A DNA stretch of 64,000 bases from an uncultured Ruminiclostridium sp. (GTDB taxonomy: Bacteria; Bacillota; Clostridia; Oscillospirales; Ruminococcaceae): assembly GCA_947630175.1 (NCBI GenBank), contig CANRGJ010000002.1, forward strand, positions 1-64,000, given 5' to 3'. The notes below the pieces were generated by a model. It was not told the origin of the DNA. It searched no databases and saw nothing but the letters and a program-made list of their open reading frames with translations. A program made the translations under genes and the position numbers. Positions 1-8,668 of this stretch are shown in pieces. The stretch's first letter is position 1. Each line of letters opens with the position of its first letter.

Positions 1-269
1 GCCGCACCAGGGGCTGTAGAAAAAGGCATTGTAATACAAATTCTTTCCTTCGATATGTTATATTCATAAATAGGAATATCTAAAACCTCAGAATGAAGAT
101 ACCCAATTACAGGGAGATTTTTCTCCTCAACAAACTGATTAAGCTCTTTTCTAAAAAATGTGATGACACATTTAGACGGAAGCGTTTTTTTTAAAAAATC
201 TGTGGGCTTAATTATGGGATTCCTGCTTGTATCATACTCACAAACAGGAAACTTGTTCTTAATTATCAT
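1..269 (-). CDS. Nucleoside phosphorylase-like protein, 5' part only
   Basis: The first 89 codons of a gene that runs off the left edge of the window. The reading frame is open from an ATG at 267-269, preceded by a GGTGAGG ribosome site. The peptide begins MIIKNKFPVCEYD and continues through a segment ending DIPIYEYNISKERICITMPF and then STAPGA. This resembles the N-terminal part of the small clostridial phosphorylase-superfamily proteins (purine/uridine phosphorylase-like), where an IPVYK-type strand is followed by a glycine- and alanine-rich active-site loop. The catalytic half is outside the window, so substrate cannot be judged. It diverges from the cellobiose phosphorylase gene and has its own promoter at 346-374. 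Confidence 0.55.
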   Translation of the reverse strand, partial: MIIKNKFPVCEYDTSRNPIIKPTDFLKKTLPSKCVITFFRKELNQFVEEKNLPVIGYLHSEVLDIPIYEYNISKERICITMPFSTAPGA

Positions 270-345
270 TTCTTACCTCACCATAAGTTTATGATTTATA
301 TAAACTCATTTTCATCTACATCTAAAAATCCTTTTATATGTATAA

Positions 346-374
346 ATTATAACATAATTTCCCCTTTAATGCAA
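346..374 (-). promoter_or_regulatory. Promoter of the partial phosphorylase-like gene
   Basis: On the minus strand, TTGCAT (369-374) and TATAAT (346-351) are separated by 17 nt, with a TGT extended -10. It points left into the partial gene ending at 269. Confidence 0.6.
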
Positions 375-410
375 TACTGAACCAAAACGGAAAGTGAGGA
401 TTTTTGTGTG

Positions 411-427
411 TTGTACAACCTGTACAA
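411..427. promoter_or_regulatory. Palindromic operator TTGTA-N7-TACAA (site 1)
   Basis: A 17-bp inverted repeat between the two divergent promoters, reading TTGTACA-ACC-TGTACAA. It lies about 35 nt upstream of the cellobiose phosphorylase -35 box and about 37 nt upstream of the divergent -35 box. The same half-sites with the same spacing recur at 4995-5011 upstream of mgsA. The form fits a dimeric repressor or activator of GntR type, but no regulator can be named from the window. Confidence 0.45.
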
Positions 428-461
428 ATTTTTGCAAAATTATTTGTTAAAAATACCGCCC

Positions 462-490
462 TTGTGCTGAAAAGGTTTTATTGTTATAAT
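462..490 (+). promoter_or_regulatory. Promoter of cellobiose phosphorylase gene
   Basis: TTGTGC (462-467), a 17-nt spacer and a perfect TATAAT (485-490). Transcription would begin near 497, giving a leader of about 60 nt. Confidence 0.65.
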
Positions 491-559
491 TAGAGTAACA
501 GGTAATTTTTGCAAAGCGCAATCAATATTCAAAATAATTTAAAAAGGAAGGTCAGCAGT

Positions 560-2941
560 ATGAATTACGGTCATTTTGACGAAAAAAATCGGGAATACGT
601 CATCACCCGTCCCGACACGCCTTCGGCTTGGGCGAATTACCTCGGCTCTCCCGAATACGGCGCTATCATCTCAAACAACGCAGGCGGTTACAGCTTCGTT
701 AAATCGGGCGCAAACGGTCGTGTTATCCGCTACCGTTTCAACAGCGTTCCCAACGATCAGCCGGGCAGATACGTCTACATAAAGGACAATGAGGACGGGG
801 ACTTCTGGTCCGCTTCCTGGTCCCCCGTGTGCAAGCCGCTGGATCAGTACAAGAGCGAATGCCGCCACGGTACGGCTTATTCCGTTATCACCTCGGAGTA
901 CAAGAATATAAAGTCTGAGGTGACCTACTACGTTCCCAAGGACGCCACCTACGAGGTGTGGGCGGCAAAGATAACAAACAACGATACCAAGCCCCGCAAG
1001 CTGTCAGTTACGGGCTACTGCGAATTTGTAAACGACAACAACTATGAGCAGGATCAGGTAAATCTGCAATACACGCTGTTCATTACAAGGACCTATTTCA
1101 AGGGCAACTTCATTCAGCAAAAGCAGAACGAAGTGTTCAGAAATCCCGATAACGAGCGTTTTCTCGGCGTTGCTGGGGCGGAAGTTTCCGCTTACTGCGG
1201 CGACAGGGACGCTTTTGTGGGGGCTTACAGAGGATATGCAAATCCTAAAGGTATCGAGGAAGGCTTAAAGGGCAACCTTAACTACAACACCAACTCCTGC
1301 GGCGCTTTGCAGAGCGATATTGTTCTTCAGCCGGGCGAAAGCAGGAATATAACCTACATTATGGGTCAGCGCCCTGAAAATATTGCCAAGGAAATAATCG
1401 CTAAGTACGAGGACGCAGGTCAGGTGGAAAAAGAGCTTACTGAGCTGAAAAATTACTGGCACAGCAAGCTGAACAATTTGCAGGTGCACACTCCCGACGA
1501 AAACTTCAACAATATGGTGAACATGTGGAACGCTTACAACTGCTTTATCACCTTTATCTGGTCGAGAGCAGCGTCCTTCCAGTACTGCGGACTGAGAAAC
1601 GGCTACGGCTACCGCGATACAGTACAGGATATTCAGGGCATAATCCATCTTGCGCCCGAAATGGCTTATGAACAGATAAAGTTTATGCTGTCGGCGCAGG
1701 TGACAAACGGCGCAGGTCTGCCGCTGGTAAAATACACCCATAAGGCGGGGCAGGAAAACACTCCTGACGATCCCGAATATGTAAAGGAAACAGGTCACCC
1801 CTCATACCGTGCGGACGACGCTTTGTGGCTGTTCCCCACTGTTTACAAGTACATCTCCGAAAGCGGAAACAGCGCGTTCCTTGACGAAGAGATATACTAC
1901 GCGAACAACGGCGAAAAGGGTACAGTTTACGATCATCTGAAGAGAGCTATCGACTTCTCGATGAACAATCTTGGCAATCACGGTATGCCCGCAGGTCTGC
2001 ACGCAGACTGGAACGACTGTCTGAGACTTGGCAAGAAGGGCGAATCCACCTTCGTTGCGTTCCAGCTGGTTTACGCTGTAAAGATACTGAGGACTTACGC
2101 TGTGGAGAAGAACGATACCGAATACATCAAGTATCTTGACGAGATAAAGGCTAAGCTGGACGAGATCCTGGCGGGCTGCTGGAACGAGGACAGGTGGATA
2201 AGAGGCTACAAGGAGGACGGCACCGTTATCGGTCAGCGCACCGATCCTGAGGCTTCAATGTGGCTCAACCCTCAGTCCTGGTCGGTAATTTCAGGCTTTG
2301 CGTCAAAGGAACAGGGCGAAAAGGCTATGGACAGTGTTGAGCGTGAGCTGAATACTCCATATGGCGCTATGGTCATGTATCCTCCTTACTTTGAACACGG
2401 CTTTGACGGAGCGCTTATGCAGTGCTTTAACGCCTGCACCAAGGAAAATGCGGGTATCTTCTCTCAGCCCCAGGGCTGGCTGATACTGGCGGAGGCAAAG
2501 CTGGGTCACGGCGACAGAGCTTACAAATACTGGACAGAGGCTGCTCCTGCAACGTATAACGACAACGCTGAGCACAGAGTGCTTGAGCCGTACGTTTACG
2601 GGCAGTTCGTTGAGGGCAAGGACAGTCCTTTCGCAGGAAGGGCTCACGTTCACTGGCTGACAGGTACTGCGTCCACCGTTATGGTAGGAACGACCGAGGG
2701 TATCCTGGGTCTTAATCCCAACACGGAAGGCATTGTTATCGACCCGTCAATTCCCTCATCTTGGAAAGAGTTCACTATGGAAAAGAATTTCAGAGGAAAG
2801 AAGCTGAACGTTACCGTTAAAAATCCTGACGGCAGTCAGCACGGCGTTAAGTCCGTCACAGTCAATGGAAAGAAGCTGGACGGTATTCTTATCAAGGCGG
2901 ATATTCTGGAAGACGTGAATGATGTTTTGATAGAGATGTAA
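560..2941 (+). CDS. cbp: Cellobiose phosphorylase (GH94)
   Basis: Cytoplasmic enzyme that splits cellobiose with phosphate into glucose 1-phosphate and glucose, saving ATP compared with hydrolysis. The 793-residue product begins MNYGHFDEKNREYVITRPDTP, the typical start of GH94 cellobiose phosphorylases. It carries the N-terminal beta-sandwich (YLGSPEYGAIISNNAGGYSF) and the catalytic (alpha/alpha)6 barrel, with the HADWNDCLRL segment that holds the general-acid Asp of the family. The length matches the family. The ATG at 560 is preferred because AAGGAAGG lies 7 nt upstream. An upstream in-frame TTG at 509 lies before that site and has no ribosome site of its own. A strong promoter lies at 462-490 and a bidirectional terminator follows. 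A cellodextrin-using lifestyle is inferred. Cellodextrin or laminaribiose phosphorylase are less likely alternatives. Confidence 0.93.
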   Translation: MNYGHFDEKNREYVITRPDTPSAWANYLGSPEYGAIISNNAGGYSFVKSGANGRVIRYRFNSVPNDQPGRYVYIKDNEDGDFWSASWSPVCKPLDQYKSECRHGTAYSVITSEYKNIKSEVTYYVPKDATYEVWAAKITNNDTKPRKLSVTGYCEFVNDNNYEQDQVNLQYTLFITRTYFKGNFIQQKQNEVFRNPDNERFLGVAGAEVSAYCGDRDAFVGAYRGYANPKGIEEGLKGNLNYNTNSCGALQSDIVLQPGESRNITYIMGQRPENIAKEIIAKYEDAGQVEKELTELKNYWHSKLNNLQVHTPDENFNNMVNMWNAYNCFITFIWSRAASFQYCGLRNGYGYRDTVQDIQGIIHLAPEMAYEQIKFMLSAQVTNGAGLPLVKYTHKAGQENTPDDPEYVKETGHPSYRADDALWLFPTVYKYISESGNSAFLDEEIYYANNGEKGTVYDHLKRAIDFSMNNLGNHGMPAGLHADWNDCLRLGKKGESTFVAFQLVYAVKILRTYAVEKNDTEYIKYLDEIKAKLDEILAGCWNEDRWIRGYKEDGTVIGQRTDPEASMWLNPQSWSVISGFASKEQGEKAMDSVERELNTPYGAMVMYPPYFEHGFDGALMQCFNACTKENAGIFSQPQGWLILAEAKLGHGDRAYKYWTEAAPATYNDNAEHRVLEPYVYGQFVEGKDSPFAGRAHVHWLTGTASTVMVGTTEGILGLNPNTEGIVIDPSIPSSWKEFTMEKNFRGKKLNVTVKNPDGSQHGVKSVTVNGKKLDGILIKADILEDVNDVLIEM

Positions 2942-2963
2942 TTACGGTACAATAATAAAAATT

Positions 2964-3000
2964 AAACCCCGAAAGCTTTTACTTTCGGGGTTTGTTTTTT
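2964..3000. terminator. Bidirectional terminator between cbp and hisS
   Basis: Perfect 12-bp stem: AAACCCCGAAAG (2964-2975) pairs with CTTTCGGGGTTT (2982-2993), followed on the plus strand by a T-rich run. The minus strand side is also followed by T-rich sequence, so it can serve the converging hisS gene too. Confidence 0.85.
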
Positions 3001-4280
3001 TATTCAATGTCCATAAGTATGGAATTTATCTTTTCTGCAAAATTGTCGCCGATTGATACATTCAGCTTTTCGCCTGTTTTCATATTTTTAAGCTGTGCGG
3101 TTTTGGAATTTATCTCGTTTTCTCCTATGACCATACTGAAACGGGCGTTTATCTTGTCGGCGTATTTTATCTGGGCTTTCAGGCTTCTGCCCACGATATC
3201 GCTTTCCGCACGGAAGCCTAATTTGCGGAGCTGTCTTACCAGACCTGCGGCGTAAGCGGAGGAATTGGGGTCTGTTCCTGCGATATACAGATCACATTCC
3301 TTTGGCGGGTCGTAGGGGCAGTTTTCAGCGTCCATTACCATAAGCAGGCGCTCGATACCCATAGCAAAGCCGAGACCTGAAACGCTTTTTCCGCCTATTT
3401 CTTCAACTAAGCCGTTGTATCTGCCGCCGCCGCAGACGGTGCCCTGCGTGCCGCAGTTGTCCGCAACGAACTCGAAAACAGTGTTGGTGTAGTAGTCAAG
3501 TCCTCTCACTATGCGGGGATTTACGGTGTAGGAAATGTTCATAGAGTCAAGGGTTGACTTTACTGTTGAAAAATGGTCGGCGCAGTCCTCGCAAAGATAG
3601 TCGAGGATAGAGGGAGCGTTCTTTGCAAAGGAGCTGCATATCTCGCTCTTGCAGTCCAGCAGGCGCATTGGGTTGCGCTCAAGGCGTTCCTTGCAGGTGC
3701 CGCAGAGCTGCTCCTCATATTGGCGGTAGTATTCCTTTAATGCGTCGTAATATTTTGCTCTGCATTTGGGACAGCCTATGCTGTTTATTTCCAGCTTTAT
3801 GCCTTTAAGCTGCAGAAATTCAAAAATGTCGTTCACCATACAGATAAGCTCGGCGTCGGCGATAGGTGAATCCGCGCCGAATACCTCGACTCCGAACTGG
3901 TTAAATTCACGGAGCCTGCCGCTTTGAGGGGCTTCATAACGGAAGCAGTTGGTGAAATAATATAGCTTTAAGGGGAGAGCTTCGTTTAGCAGTCCGTTTT
4001 CAAGAGCCGCCCTCACAACGCCCGCCGTTCCCTCGGGGCGGAGGGTTATGCTCCTTCCCTTTTTGTCGTTGAAGGTGTACATCTCCTTCTGGACAACGTC
4101 TGTGGTGTCGCCAACTCCGCGCTGAAAAAGCTCGGTGTGCTCAAAGGTGGGGGTCTTTATCTCACGGCAGCCGTAGGTCTCCGCTATGCTTGCGGCGGCG
4201 GACTGTACGGTGTGCCATTTGTATATCTCTGAAGGGAGCTTGTCGGCAGTGCCTCTCGGTGCTTTTGTAATGATGTCCAT
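3000..4280 (-). CDS. hisS: Histidyl-tRNA synthetase
   Basis: Charges tRNA-His with histidine in the cytoplasm. The 426-residue length is normal for bacterial HisRS. Class II motif 2 is visible (TLRPEGTAGVVRA), as are the histidine-specific segments GLDYYTNTVFEF and GGGRYNGLVEEIGG. A C-terminal anticodon-binding domain begins near CDLYIAGTDP. A Cys-rich insert (CPKCRAKY, CGTCKERL, CEDC) is seen in several clostridial HisRS proteins. The gene follows mgsA on the same strand but a terminator lies between them. No T-box leader is visible upstream. Confidence 0.95.
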   Translation of the reverse strand: MDIITKAPRGTADKLPSEIYKWHTVQSAAASIAETYGCREIKTPTFEHTELFQRGVGDTTDVVQKEMYTFNDKKGRSITLRPEGTAGVVRAALENGLLNEALPLKLYYFTNCFRYEAPQSGRLREFNQFGVEVFGADSPIADAELICMVNDIFEFLQLKGIKLEINSIGCPKCRAKYYDALKEYYRQYEEQLCGTCKERLERNPMRLLDCKSEICSSFAKNAPSILDYLCEDCADHFSTVKSTLDSMNISYTVNPRIVRGLDYYTNTVFEFVADNCGTQGTVCGGGRYNGLVEEIGGKSVSGLGFAMGIERLLMVMDAENCPYDPPKECDLYIAGTDPNSSAYAAGLVRQLRKLGFRAESDIVGRSLKAQIKYADKINARFSMVIGENEINSKTAQLKNMKTGEKLNVSIGDNFAEKINSILMDIE

Positions 4281-4325
4281 AATGCTTTGTGTTTTCCTTT
4301 CCTTGTTCTTGTTTCTTTTAAAAGC

Positions 4326-4356
4326 AACGCCCCGCAGCCTTCAGGCAACGGGGCGG
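4326..4356 (-). terminator. Terminator after mgsA
   Basis: GC-rich stem CGCCCCG (4329-4335) with CGGGGCG (4350-4356). The loop has its own short inner stem. On the minus strand it is followed by TTGCTTTT. It lies between mgsA and hisS. Confidence 0.7.
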
Positions 4357-4368
4357 TATTTTCCGTTT

Positions 4369-4767
4369 TTAATCCCTCACGATCTCACGCCAATCCAGAT
4401 CTCCTCTTTCAAGCGCATGGATAAGCGCCTCCGCTGTGGCGATGTTGGTGGCAACAGGTATGTTGTGTACATCGCACAATCTGAGGAGATGTGATTCGTT
4501 GGGTTCCTGATGATTTATCTTTATAGGGTCTCTGAAAAAGATGAGAATATCTACCTCGTTGCAGGACATTTTCGCTGCGATCTGCTGATCGCCGCCCTGC
4601 GAACCGCTGAGAAAACGCTGAATATGAAGACCTGTGGCCTCTGCTACCAGCTTTCCTGTGGTGCCGGTAGCGCAGAGCTCATGCCTGCTGAGTATACCGC
4701 AATAAGCAATGCAAAACTGTACCATCAGCTCTTTCTTGGAGTCGTGTGCAATCAGTGCAATGTTCAT
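4369..4767 (-). CDS. mgsA: Methylglyoxal synthase
   Basis: Converts dihydroxyacetone phosphate to methylglyoxal and phosphate, a bypass that frees phosphate when sugar phosphates build up. The 132-residue product has the family start [11 protein letters not shown], the phosphate-binding GTTG loop at about residues 35-38, and the GSQGGDQQI segment with the catalytic Asp at residue 60. The conserved FFRDP block and a C-terminal Asn-Ile-Ala-Thr strand are also present. Its length is typical for the family. It stands alone, with a promoter at 4909-4937, a small leader hairpin and an upstream palindrome shared with the cellobiose phosphorylase promoter region. This suggests shared carbon control, which is inference. 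Confidence 0.95.
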   Translation of the reverse strand: MNIALIAHDSKKELMVQFCIAYCGILSRHELCATGTTGKLVAEATGLHIQRFLSGSQGGDQQIAAKMSCNEVDILIFFRDPIKINHQEPNESHLLRLCDVHNIPVATNIATAEALIHALERGDLDWREIVRD

Positions 4768-4868
4768 GATAAGCCCTCCGTTTTGGTTTTACTGTGATGA
4801 ATGTTGTTTTCAGCGTGGGGACGGTGTTTTAAAGGTGCGTTCCATAAAACGACAACGGGCATTTTTAC

Positions 4869-4889
4869 TGCCGCAGGTTACTTACGGCA
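4869..4889 (-). promoter_or_regulatory. Leader hairpin of mgsA
   Basis: An imperfect inverted repeat, with TGCCG and CGGCA as the outer arms, lies just downstream of the predicted mgsA start of transcription (about +13 to +33). It could be an operator or an RNA stem. No T-run follows, so it is not an ordinary terminator. Confidence 0.3.
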
Positions 4890-4908
4890 AAAATCAGCCA
4901 TCATACTA

Positions 4909-4937
4909 ATTATAGCACAAAACAAGAAAATTTAAAA
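4909..4937 (-). promoter_or_regulatory. Promoter of mgsA
   Basis: On the minus strand, a perfect TATAAT (4909-4914) with an extended -10 TG one base upstream, and a weak TTTTAA -35 (4932-4937) at 17 nt. The leader is about 135 nt. Confidence 0.55.
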
Positions 4938-4994
4938 GAGTTTTTGGGGCTTAATATAAAATTTGTAGATTTGATGTTTTTATGTGGGTAATTT

Positions 4995-5011
4995 TTGTAC
5001 AAATTATACAA
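4995..5011. promoter_or_regulatory. Palindromic operator TTGTA-N7-TACAA (site 2)
   Basis: An inverted repeat with half-sites TTGTA (4995-4999) and TACAA (5007-5011) around 7 nt. The architecture is identical to the site at 411-427. It is about 60 nt upstream of the mgsA -35 region and just after the PBP2 stop codon. Confidence 0.4.
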
Positions 5012-5027
5012 ATTTTCGGTGACACTA

Positions 5028-7127
5028 TCAGCGTATCGGTGTTTTGTTTGTATCTGTCCAGCGTTTCCAGGGTGAAACCGTGTTGCCGTCAGCGTCAAGG
5101 TCGGGCTCGTAGCAGTCGTAAAAATATGCGTCGATGATATTCCTTATCATATAACGGGAGAAGTCGGCTTCCTCAAGGACTATGCCGAAAGCTATCTGCG
5201 GGTCGTGGGCGGGGTAAAAGCCCATTACTGTGGAATTGTATTTTCCGCCGCCTATTTCGGGGGTACCTGTCTTTATCGCCACGTCGTCGGGAAGATAATC
5301 GAAAACAAGGTTCGTTCCGCCGTAAATAGGCCAGGTGCAGTTCTCGCTCACCATTATCATTCCGTCACGGACGGTGGAAAAGGCATTCGTGCCCTTGTCG
5401 TCCACCTTTGATACCACCTGCGGCTCTGTCTTGGAGATAAGCTCGCTGTAATCGTAATTCCACACGGAATCAACAAGGTAAGGTCTGAGCCTGGTGCCGT
5501 TGTTTGCAAGAGTCAGCGCCTGAACGGCAAGATTTAACGGGGTTACTCTCGTTTCGCACTGTCCTATTGCCGCCTGAAGCACATTGCCGGGGGTCCAGTA
5601 GGGGTCGCTTGTGCCTGCGTGATTTTTCTCATAAAGGGCGGGAGTGGTCATTTCGCTGACAACGCAGGGTATCTCCAGCTTAAGATCCTCGCCGTAGCCG
5701 AAAAGGCTTGCGTATGAGGCGAGGCGGTCAATGCCCAGACGTCTGCCCAGTTCAAAGAAAAAGACGTTGCAGGAATATTTCAGTCCCCAAGGGACGGTTA
5801 TTGAGCCGTGAGTGCCTGTGCAGCTTGGCTGATAGTCTGCAAAATATGTGTATCTGTGGTTGCAGGTTATGGTGGAGGTGGCGGTTATTTCCCCCTCGCA
5901 AAGTCCGGCTATCGCGTTTATGGTCTTGAAGGCGGAGCCGGGACGGTAAAGTCCCATTGTGGCGCGGTTGTATATCGAAGAGCCGTTTGCGCCACTCATT
6001 ACTGCGGCGGGATTTTCCACATATTCGTTAAGGTCGTAGGTGGGGTAGCTTGCCATTCCAAGGACTGCGCCTGTTTTGGCGTTCAGCACGACTACTGCTC
6101 CCGCTTTGCAGTTTGCGCCCCTTACAGGGTCGTTGTAGTAGTGAAGCCAGTTTATTTGATTTAAAAGTATGTCCTGAAGGTCGTCCTGAAAATCGGCGTC
6201 AATGGTGAGCTTCAGGCTGTGCCCCGGAGAGGCGGGAACGGTTATGTCGTCGGAAACTATCTCTCCCCTGCTGCTGCGGACGATGGTGCGGGTGCCGTCC
6301 ACGCCCTTGAGGGTGGATTCCATTCCCCGTTCTATTCCGTCTTGACCGTAAAGGTCGTTTATGGTGTATATCGTGTCGCCGTTTTCGTCCTTGGTGCCCT
6401 GATACTGCTCCATGGATATAGGTCCGATGGTGCCGATAACGTGAGGGGCGGTACTGCTGCGCTGGTAGGAACGGTCGGAGGTTTCAAGTATGTCTATCCC
6501 CGGTATCAGGAAGCCCTGCTCCTTTAAGTCACGGACGGTGTCAATCGATACTCTGTCCGCAAAGTTATAGCGGTTGAGCATTGAAAAATCACGCTTTGTC
6601 ATACGGTAACGCACGCCTGCGATGAGCCTTGTCATAACGGGGTCGTAAAGGGTGGTGTCTATCTCGTATATCTCCGTCAGGGCGGTCATGCAGTTTTCCG
6701 CTGTGGCGTCGTAGTTCAGCTTCAAGTCCTCCTTGAAAGCGTCAAGGGTTTCGTCGTCGTCCGTGGTGAAACCGAATGGAGCTTCCCTTTGCAGAGGCAT
6801 ATCGTCGTTCCATTCCTCGCCGTTTTTCTGAAGTATCTTTATGGTGCGGGCGATTATCTCGTTTTCACGGCCCTGAGGGAAAAACGCCGCCTGCACTATC
6901 ACCTGATAAACTATGGTGTTGGTGACAAGAGGAGTGCCGTTTACGTCGGCTATCTGTCCTCTCGGGGCGGGAACAGACTGCTCCGCCTCGTGATAGCTTT
7001 CGCGCTTGGAGGCGTAGTAATCCCCGTCAACAAGCTGTATGCGCATAAGCTGCACTATGGACAGAAAAGCCATAATGAAGGTCAATGCAACGATAACGAT
7101 ATTTCTTACCAACGTATCTATTTTCAT
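5028..7127 (-). CDS. mrdA: Penicillin-binding protein 2 (class B transpeptidase)
   Basis: Cross-links peptidoglycan for lateral growth as part of the rod complex. The 699-residue protein has one N-terminal membrane anchor (about residues 8-28) and a PBP dimerisation domain. Its C-terminal transpeptidase domain has the three active-site motifs: SAFK (Ser near residue 397, in RPGSAFKTIN), SCN (in LKYSCNVFF) and KTG (in AIKTGTPE). It is the last gene of mreBCD-mrdA and its start overlaps mreD by 4 nt, so translation is probably coupled. The gene order identifies it as the elongation-type PBP2 rather than the division-type FtsI. No terminator is obvious after it. Confidence 0.92.
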   Translation of the reverse strand: MKIDTLVRNIVIVALTFIMAFLSIVQLMRIQLVDGDYYASKRESYHEAEQSVPAPRGQIADVNGTPLVTNTIVYQVIVQAAFFPQGRENEIIARTIKILQKNGEEWNDDMPLQREAPFGFTTDDDETLDAFKEDLKLNYDATAENCMTALTEIYEIDTTLYDPVMTRLIAGVRYRMTKRDFSMLNRYNFADRVSIDTVRDLKEQGFLIPGIDILETSDRSYQRSSTAPHVIGTIGPISMEQYQGTKDENGDTIYTINDLYGQDGIERGMESTLKGVDGTRTIVRSSRGEIVSDDITVPASPGHSLKLTIDADFQDDLQDILLNQINWLHYYNDPVRGANCKAGAVVVLNAKTGAVLGMASYPTYDLNEYVENPAAVMSGANGSSIYNRATMGLYRPGSAFKTINAIAGLCEGEITATSTITCNHRYTYFADYQPSCTGTHGSITVPWGLKYSCNVFFFELGRRLGIDRLASYASLFGYGEDLKLEIPCVVSEMTTPALYEKNHAGTSDPYWTPGNVLQAAIGQCETRVTPLNLAVQALTLANNGTRLRPYLVDSVWNYDYSELISKTEPQVVSKVDDKGTNAFSTVRDGMIMVSENCTWPIYGGTNLVFDYLPDDVAIKTGTPEIGGGKYNSTVMGFYPAHDPQIAFGIVLEEADFSRYMIRNIIDAYFYDCYEPDLDADGNTVSPWKRWTDTNKTPIR

Positions 7128-7750
7128 TTGCTGTCCTCTTTCACGGGTTCTGAGGTCTTTTTTATCTCCTCGGCGCTCTCTGCCGCCTCGTCTGACAGGT
7201 CAAGGATATCCTTGCCAGCCAAAGACAGCTTTTCCGATATCAGCTTTGTGAGGAAATACATAGCGGGCGCAGTCACAACAGTGGCGATAAACGACGGGAG
7301 AAGTACGGAAAGTATCACCGTTTCGCCGCCGCTGGTATCCCATACTATATAGGTGAAAAGATAGTGTACGGAAAATGCGGCAAGGAGCGTTACCGCTGTG
7401 GCTATGATATGATTTACGAAGTTTACTTTTATAAGATTGCGGGACAAAAGCGCTGTGAGAAAACAAAAAGGCATAAGCATAACGGCGTGGAAACCGAAAA
7501 GCGTTCCCGTCGCCATATCCAGCACCAAGCCGCAGAAAATTCCGAAGACAGAAGAGGAAAATTCCTGCTCGTACATTGATACACCCACAGCAAGCGCGAC
7601 TATGAAATATGGCTGCCAGCTGCCGAATGCGCCGCAGCACATCAGAGAGTAAAGCAGGAGCAGGGTCAGAGAATAGAAAAACCAGCGGAAAAATACCCGC
7701 AGCTTCATTTTTCCCGTGTACGCTCCCGAAGAAATTATCTTGTATCTCAC
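7124..7750 (-). CDS. mreD: Rod shape-determining protein MreD
   Basis: Integral membrane part of the MreBCD-RodA-PBP2 elongation complex. The 208-residue product has several hydrophobic segments, beginning with RVFFRWFFYSLTLLLLYSLM and ending with TVVTAPAMYFLTKLI, then a charged C-terminal tail. The start is a GTG at 7748-7750 with AAGGA inside the mreC stop region. An internal ATG 14 codons later (MKLRVFF) is possible. It lies 3 nt after mreC and overlaps mrdA by 4 nt. MreD is poorly conserved in sequence, so the name rests on topology and position. Confidence 0.85.
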   Translation of the reverse strand: MRYKIISSGAYTGKMKLRVFFRWFFYSLTLLLLYSLMCCGAFGSWQPYFIVALAVGVSMYEQEFSSSVFGIFCGLVLDMATGTLFGFHAVMLMPFCFLTALLSRNLIKVNFVNHIIATAVTLLAAFSVHYLFTYIVWDTSGGETVILSVLLPSFIATVVTAPAMYFLTKLISEKLSLAGKDILDLSDEAAESAEEIKKTSEPVKEDSK

Positions 7751-7753
7751 GGC

Positions 7754-8605
7754 TTATTCCTTTTCCTCGCCCTTGCCCTCAAAGCCTGTCAGCACGAACA
7801 CGTCGGAGACCGTGTATACGTCAACGAAAGGCTCTATCAGCACGTGGACGGAAAGTCCATTGTCGTCGGTGACTATTTCCTTTACCGTTCCCACGGTAAG
7901 TCCCTGGGGGAAGAATGCGCTGCCAGATGTAACTATCACTTCGCCGGGCTTTATGCCGCTGTCCTTGCCCGTGTAGTCCATCACGCAAAAGCCTTGCGCG
8001 GAATAGGTGAGGTCGTTTTCTATGATACCAATAACGCCGCTGTCGGCGCTTGTTACGCCTACGTTCACCTCGGGGGAAAGGACGGTGGAGATTATGCAGT
8101 AATGCTCCGATAGCTCGGTGACTATCCCCACCAGCCCTATTTTATTGAAAACGGGGTCGTAAAGGGAAATGCCGTCGCTGCTCCCTCTGTTAATTGTAAA
8201 GCTGCCTGTCAGGTCGCCTGCGGTGCGGGCAATGACGGAGCAGCAGGGGCTCCACTGAAAGTCGGTATGCTCCTCGGATATGCCCAGCATTTCTTTAAGC
8301 TGATCGTTTTCCGCCTGAAGGTCTTCCTTTTCCAAAACCTGACTGTACATTTCCGCAAGCTGTTCACGAAGTATCTCGTTTTCACGCTTGTATTTGTCGG
8401 CGTTTATGAATTTGTCCGCAGTGTCCTCCACCCAGTCGGAAACGGTGGTGGAAAGGGATACGAAAGGAGCTGATATTGTTTCAAGTATCTTTTTGGGCAG
8501 GGTCGCCACTCCCGCAGAAATGGCGACGTATATCATAAATCCCAGAAGCAGGGAGAAAATGCACACAAGCACCTTGAACTTCACCGTGTGGAAAAACTCT
8601 CTCAT
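7754..8605 (-). CDS. mreC: Rod shape-determining protein MreC
   Basis: Bitopic scaffold that links cytoplasmic MreB to the external PBP2. The 283-residue product has a short cytoplasmic N-terminus and a membrane segment at about residues 9-29. A coiled coil follows (INADKYKRENEILREQLAEM, then LQAENDQLKEML). The external beta domain is typical of the family, with GSFTINRGSSDGI, DPVFNKIGLVGIV and SGSAFFPQGLTVGTV. The acidic C-terminus is short. The start ATG has GAGG upstream. It is separated from mreB by a 63-nt gap containing a terminator-like hairpin. Confidence 0.92.
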   Translation of the reverse strand: MREFFHTVKFKVLVCIFSLLLGFMIYVAISAGVATLPKKILETISAPFVSLSTTVSDWVEDTADKFINADKYKRENEILREQLAEMYSQVLEKEDLQAENDQLKEMLGISEEHTDFQWSPCCSVIARTAGDLTGSFTINRGSSDGISLYDPVFNKIGLVGIVTELSEHYCIISTVLSPEVNVGVTSADSGVIGIIENDLTYSAQGFCVMDYTGKDSGIKPGEVIVTSGSAFFPQGLTVGTVKEIVTDDNGLSVHVLIEPFVDVYTVSDVFVLTGFEGKGEEKE

Positions 8606-8627
8606 AATTTACCTCGGTCAGATACAA

Positions 8628-8650
8628 AAAGGCGGAAATTTCCCGCCTTT
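8628..8650 (-). terminator. Terminator-like hairpin between mreB and mreC
   Basis: Stem AAAGGCGG (8628-8635) with CCGCCTTT (8643-8650), followed on the minus strand by TTTG. It lies inside the mreBCD-mrdA operon, just after the mreB stop. It could cut read-through so that MreB is made in excess over MreC, MreD and PBP2. Confidence 0.6.
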
Positions 8651-8668
8651 GTTTGCTTTAACTTCTTA

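Noticed and set aside
509-559. TTG start extending cellobiose phosphorylase by 17 residues
   Set aside because: The extension lies before the good ribosome site of the ATG at 560, and family members start at MNYGHF.
1265-1798. 177-codon minus-strand frame inside cellobiose phosphorylase
   Set aside because: Shadow of the real gene, with no ribosome site or recognisable domain.
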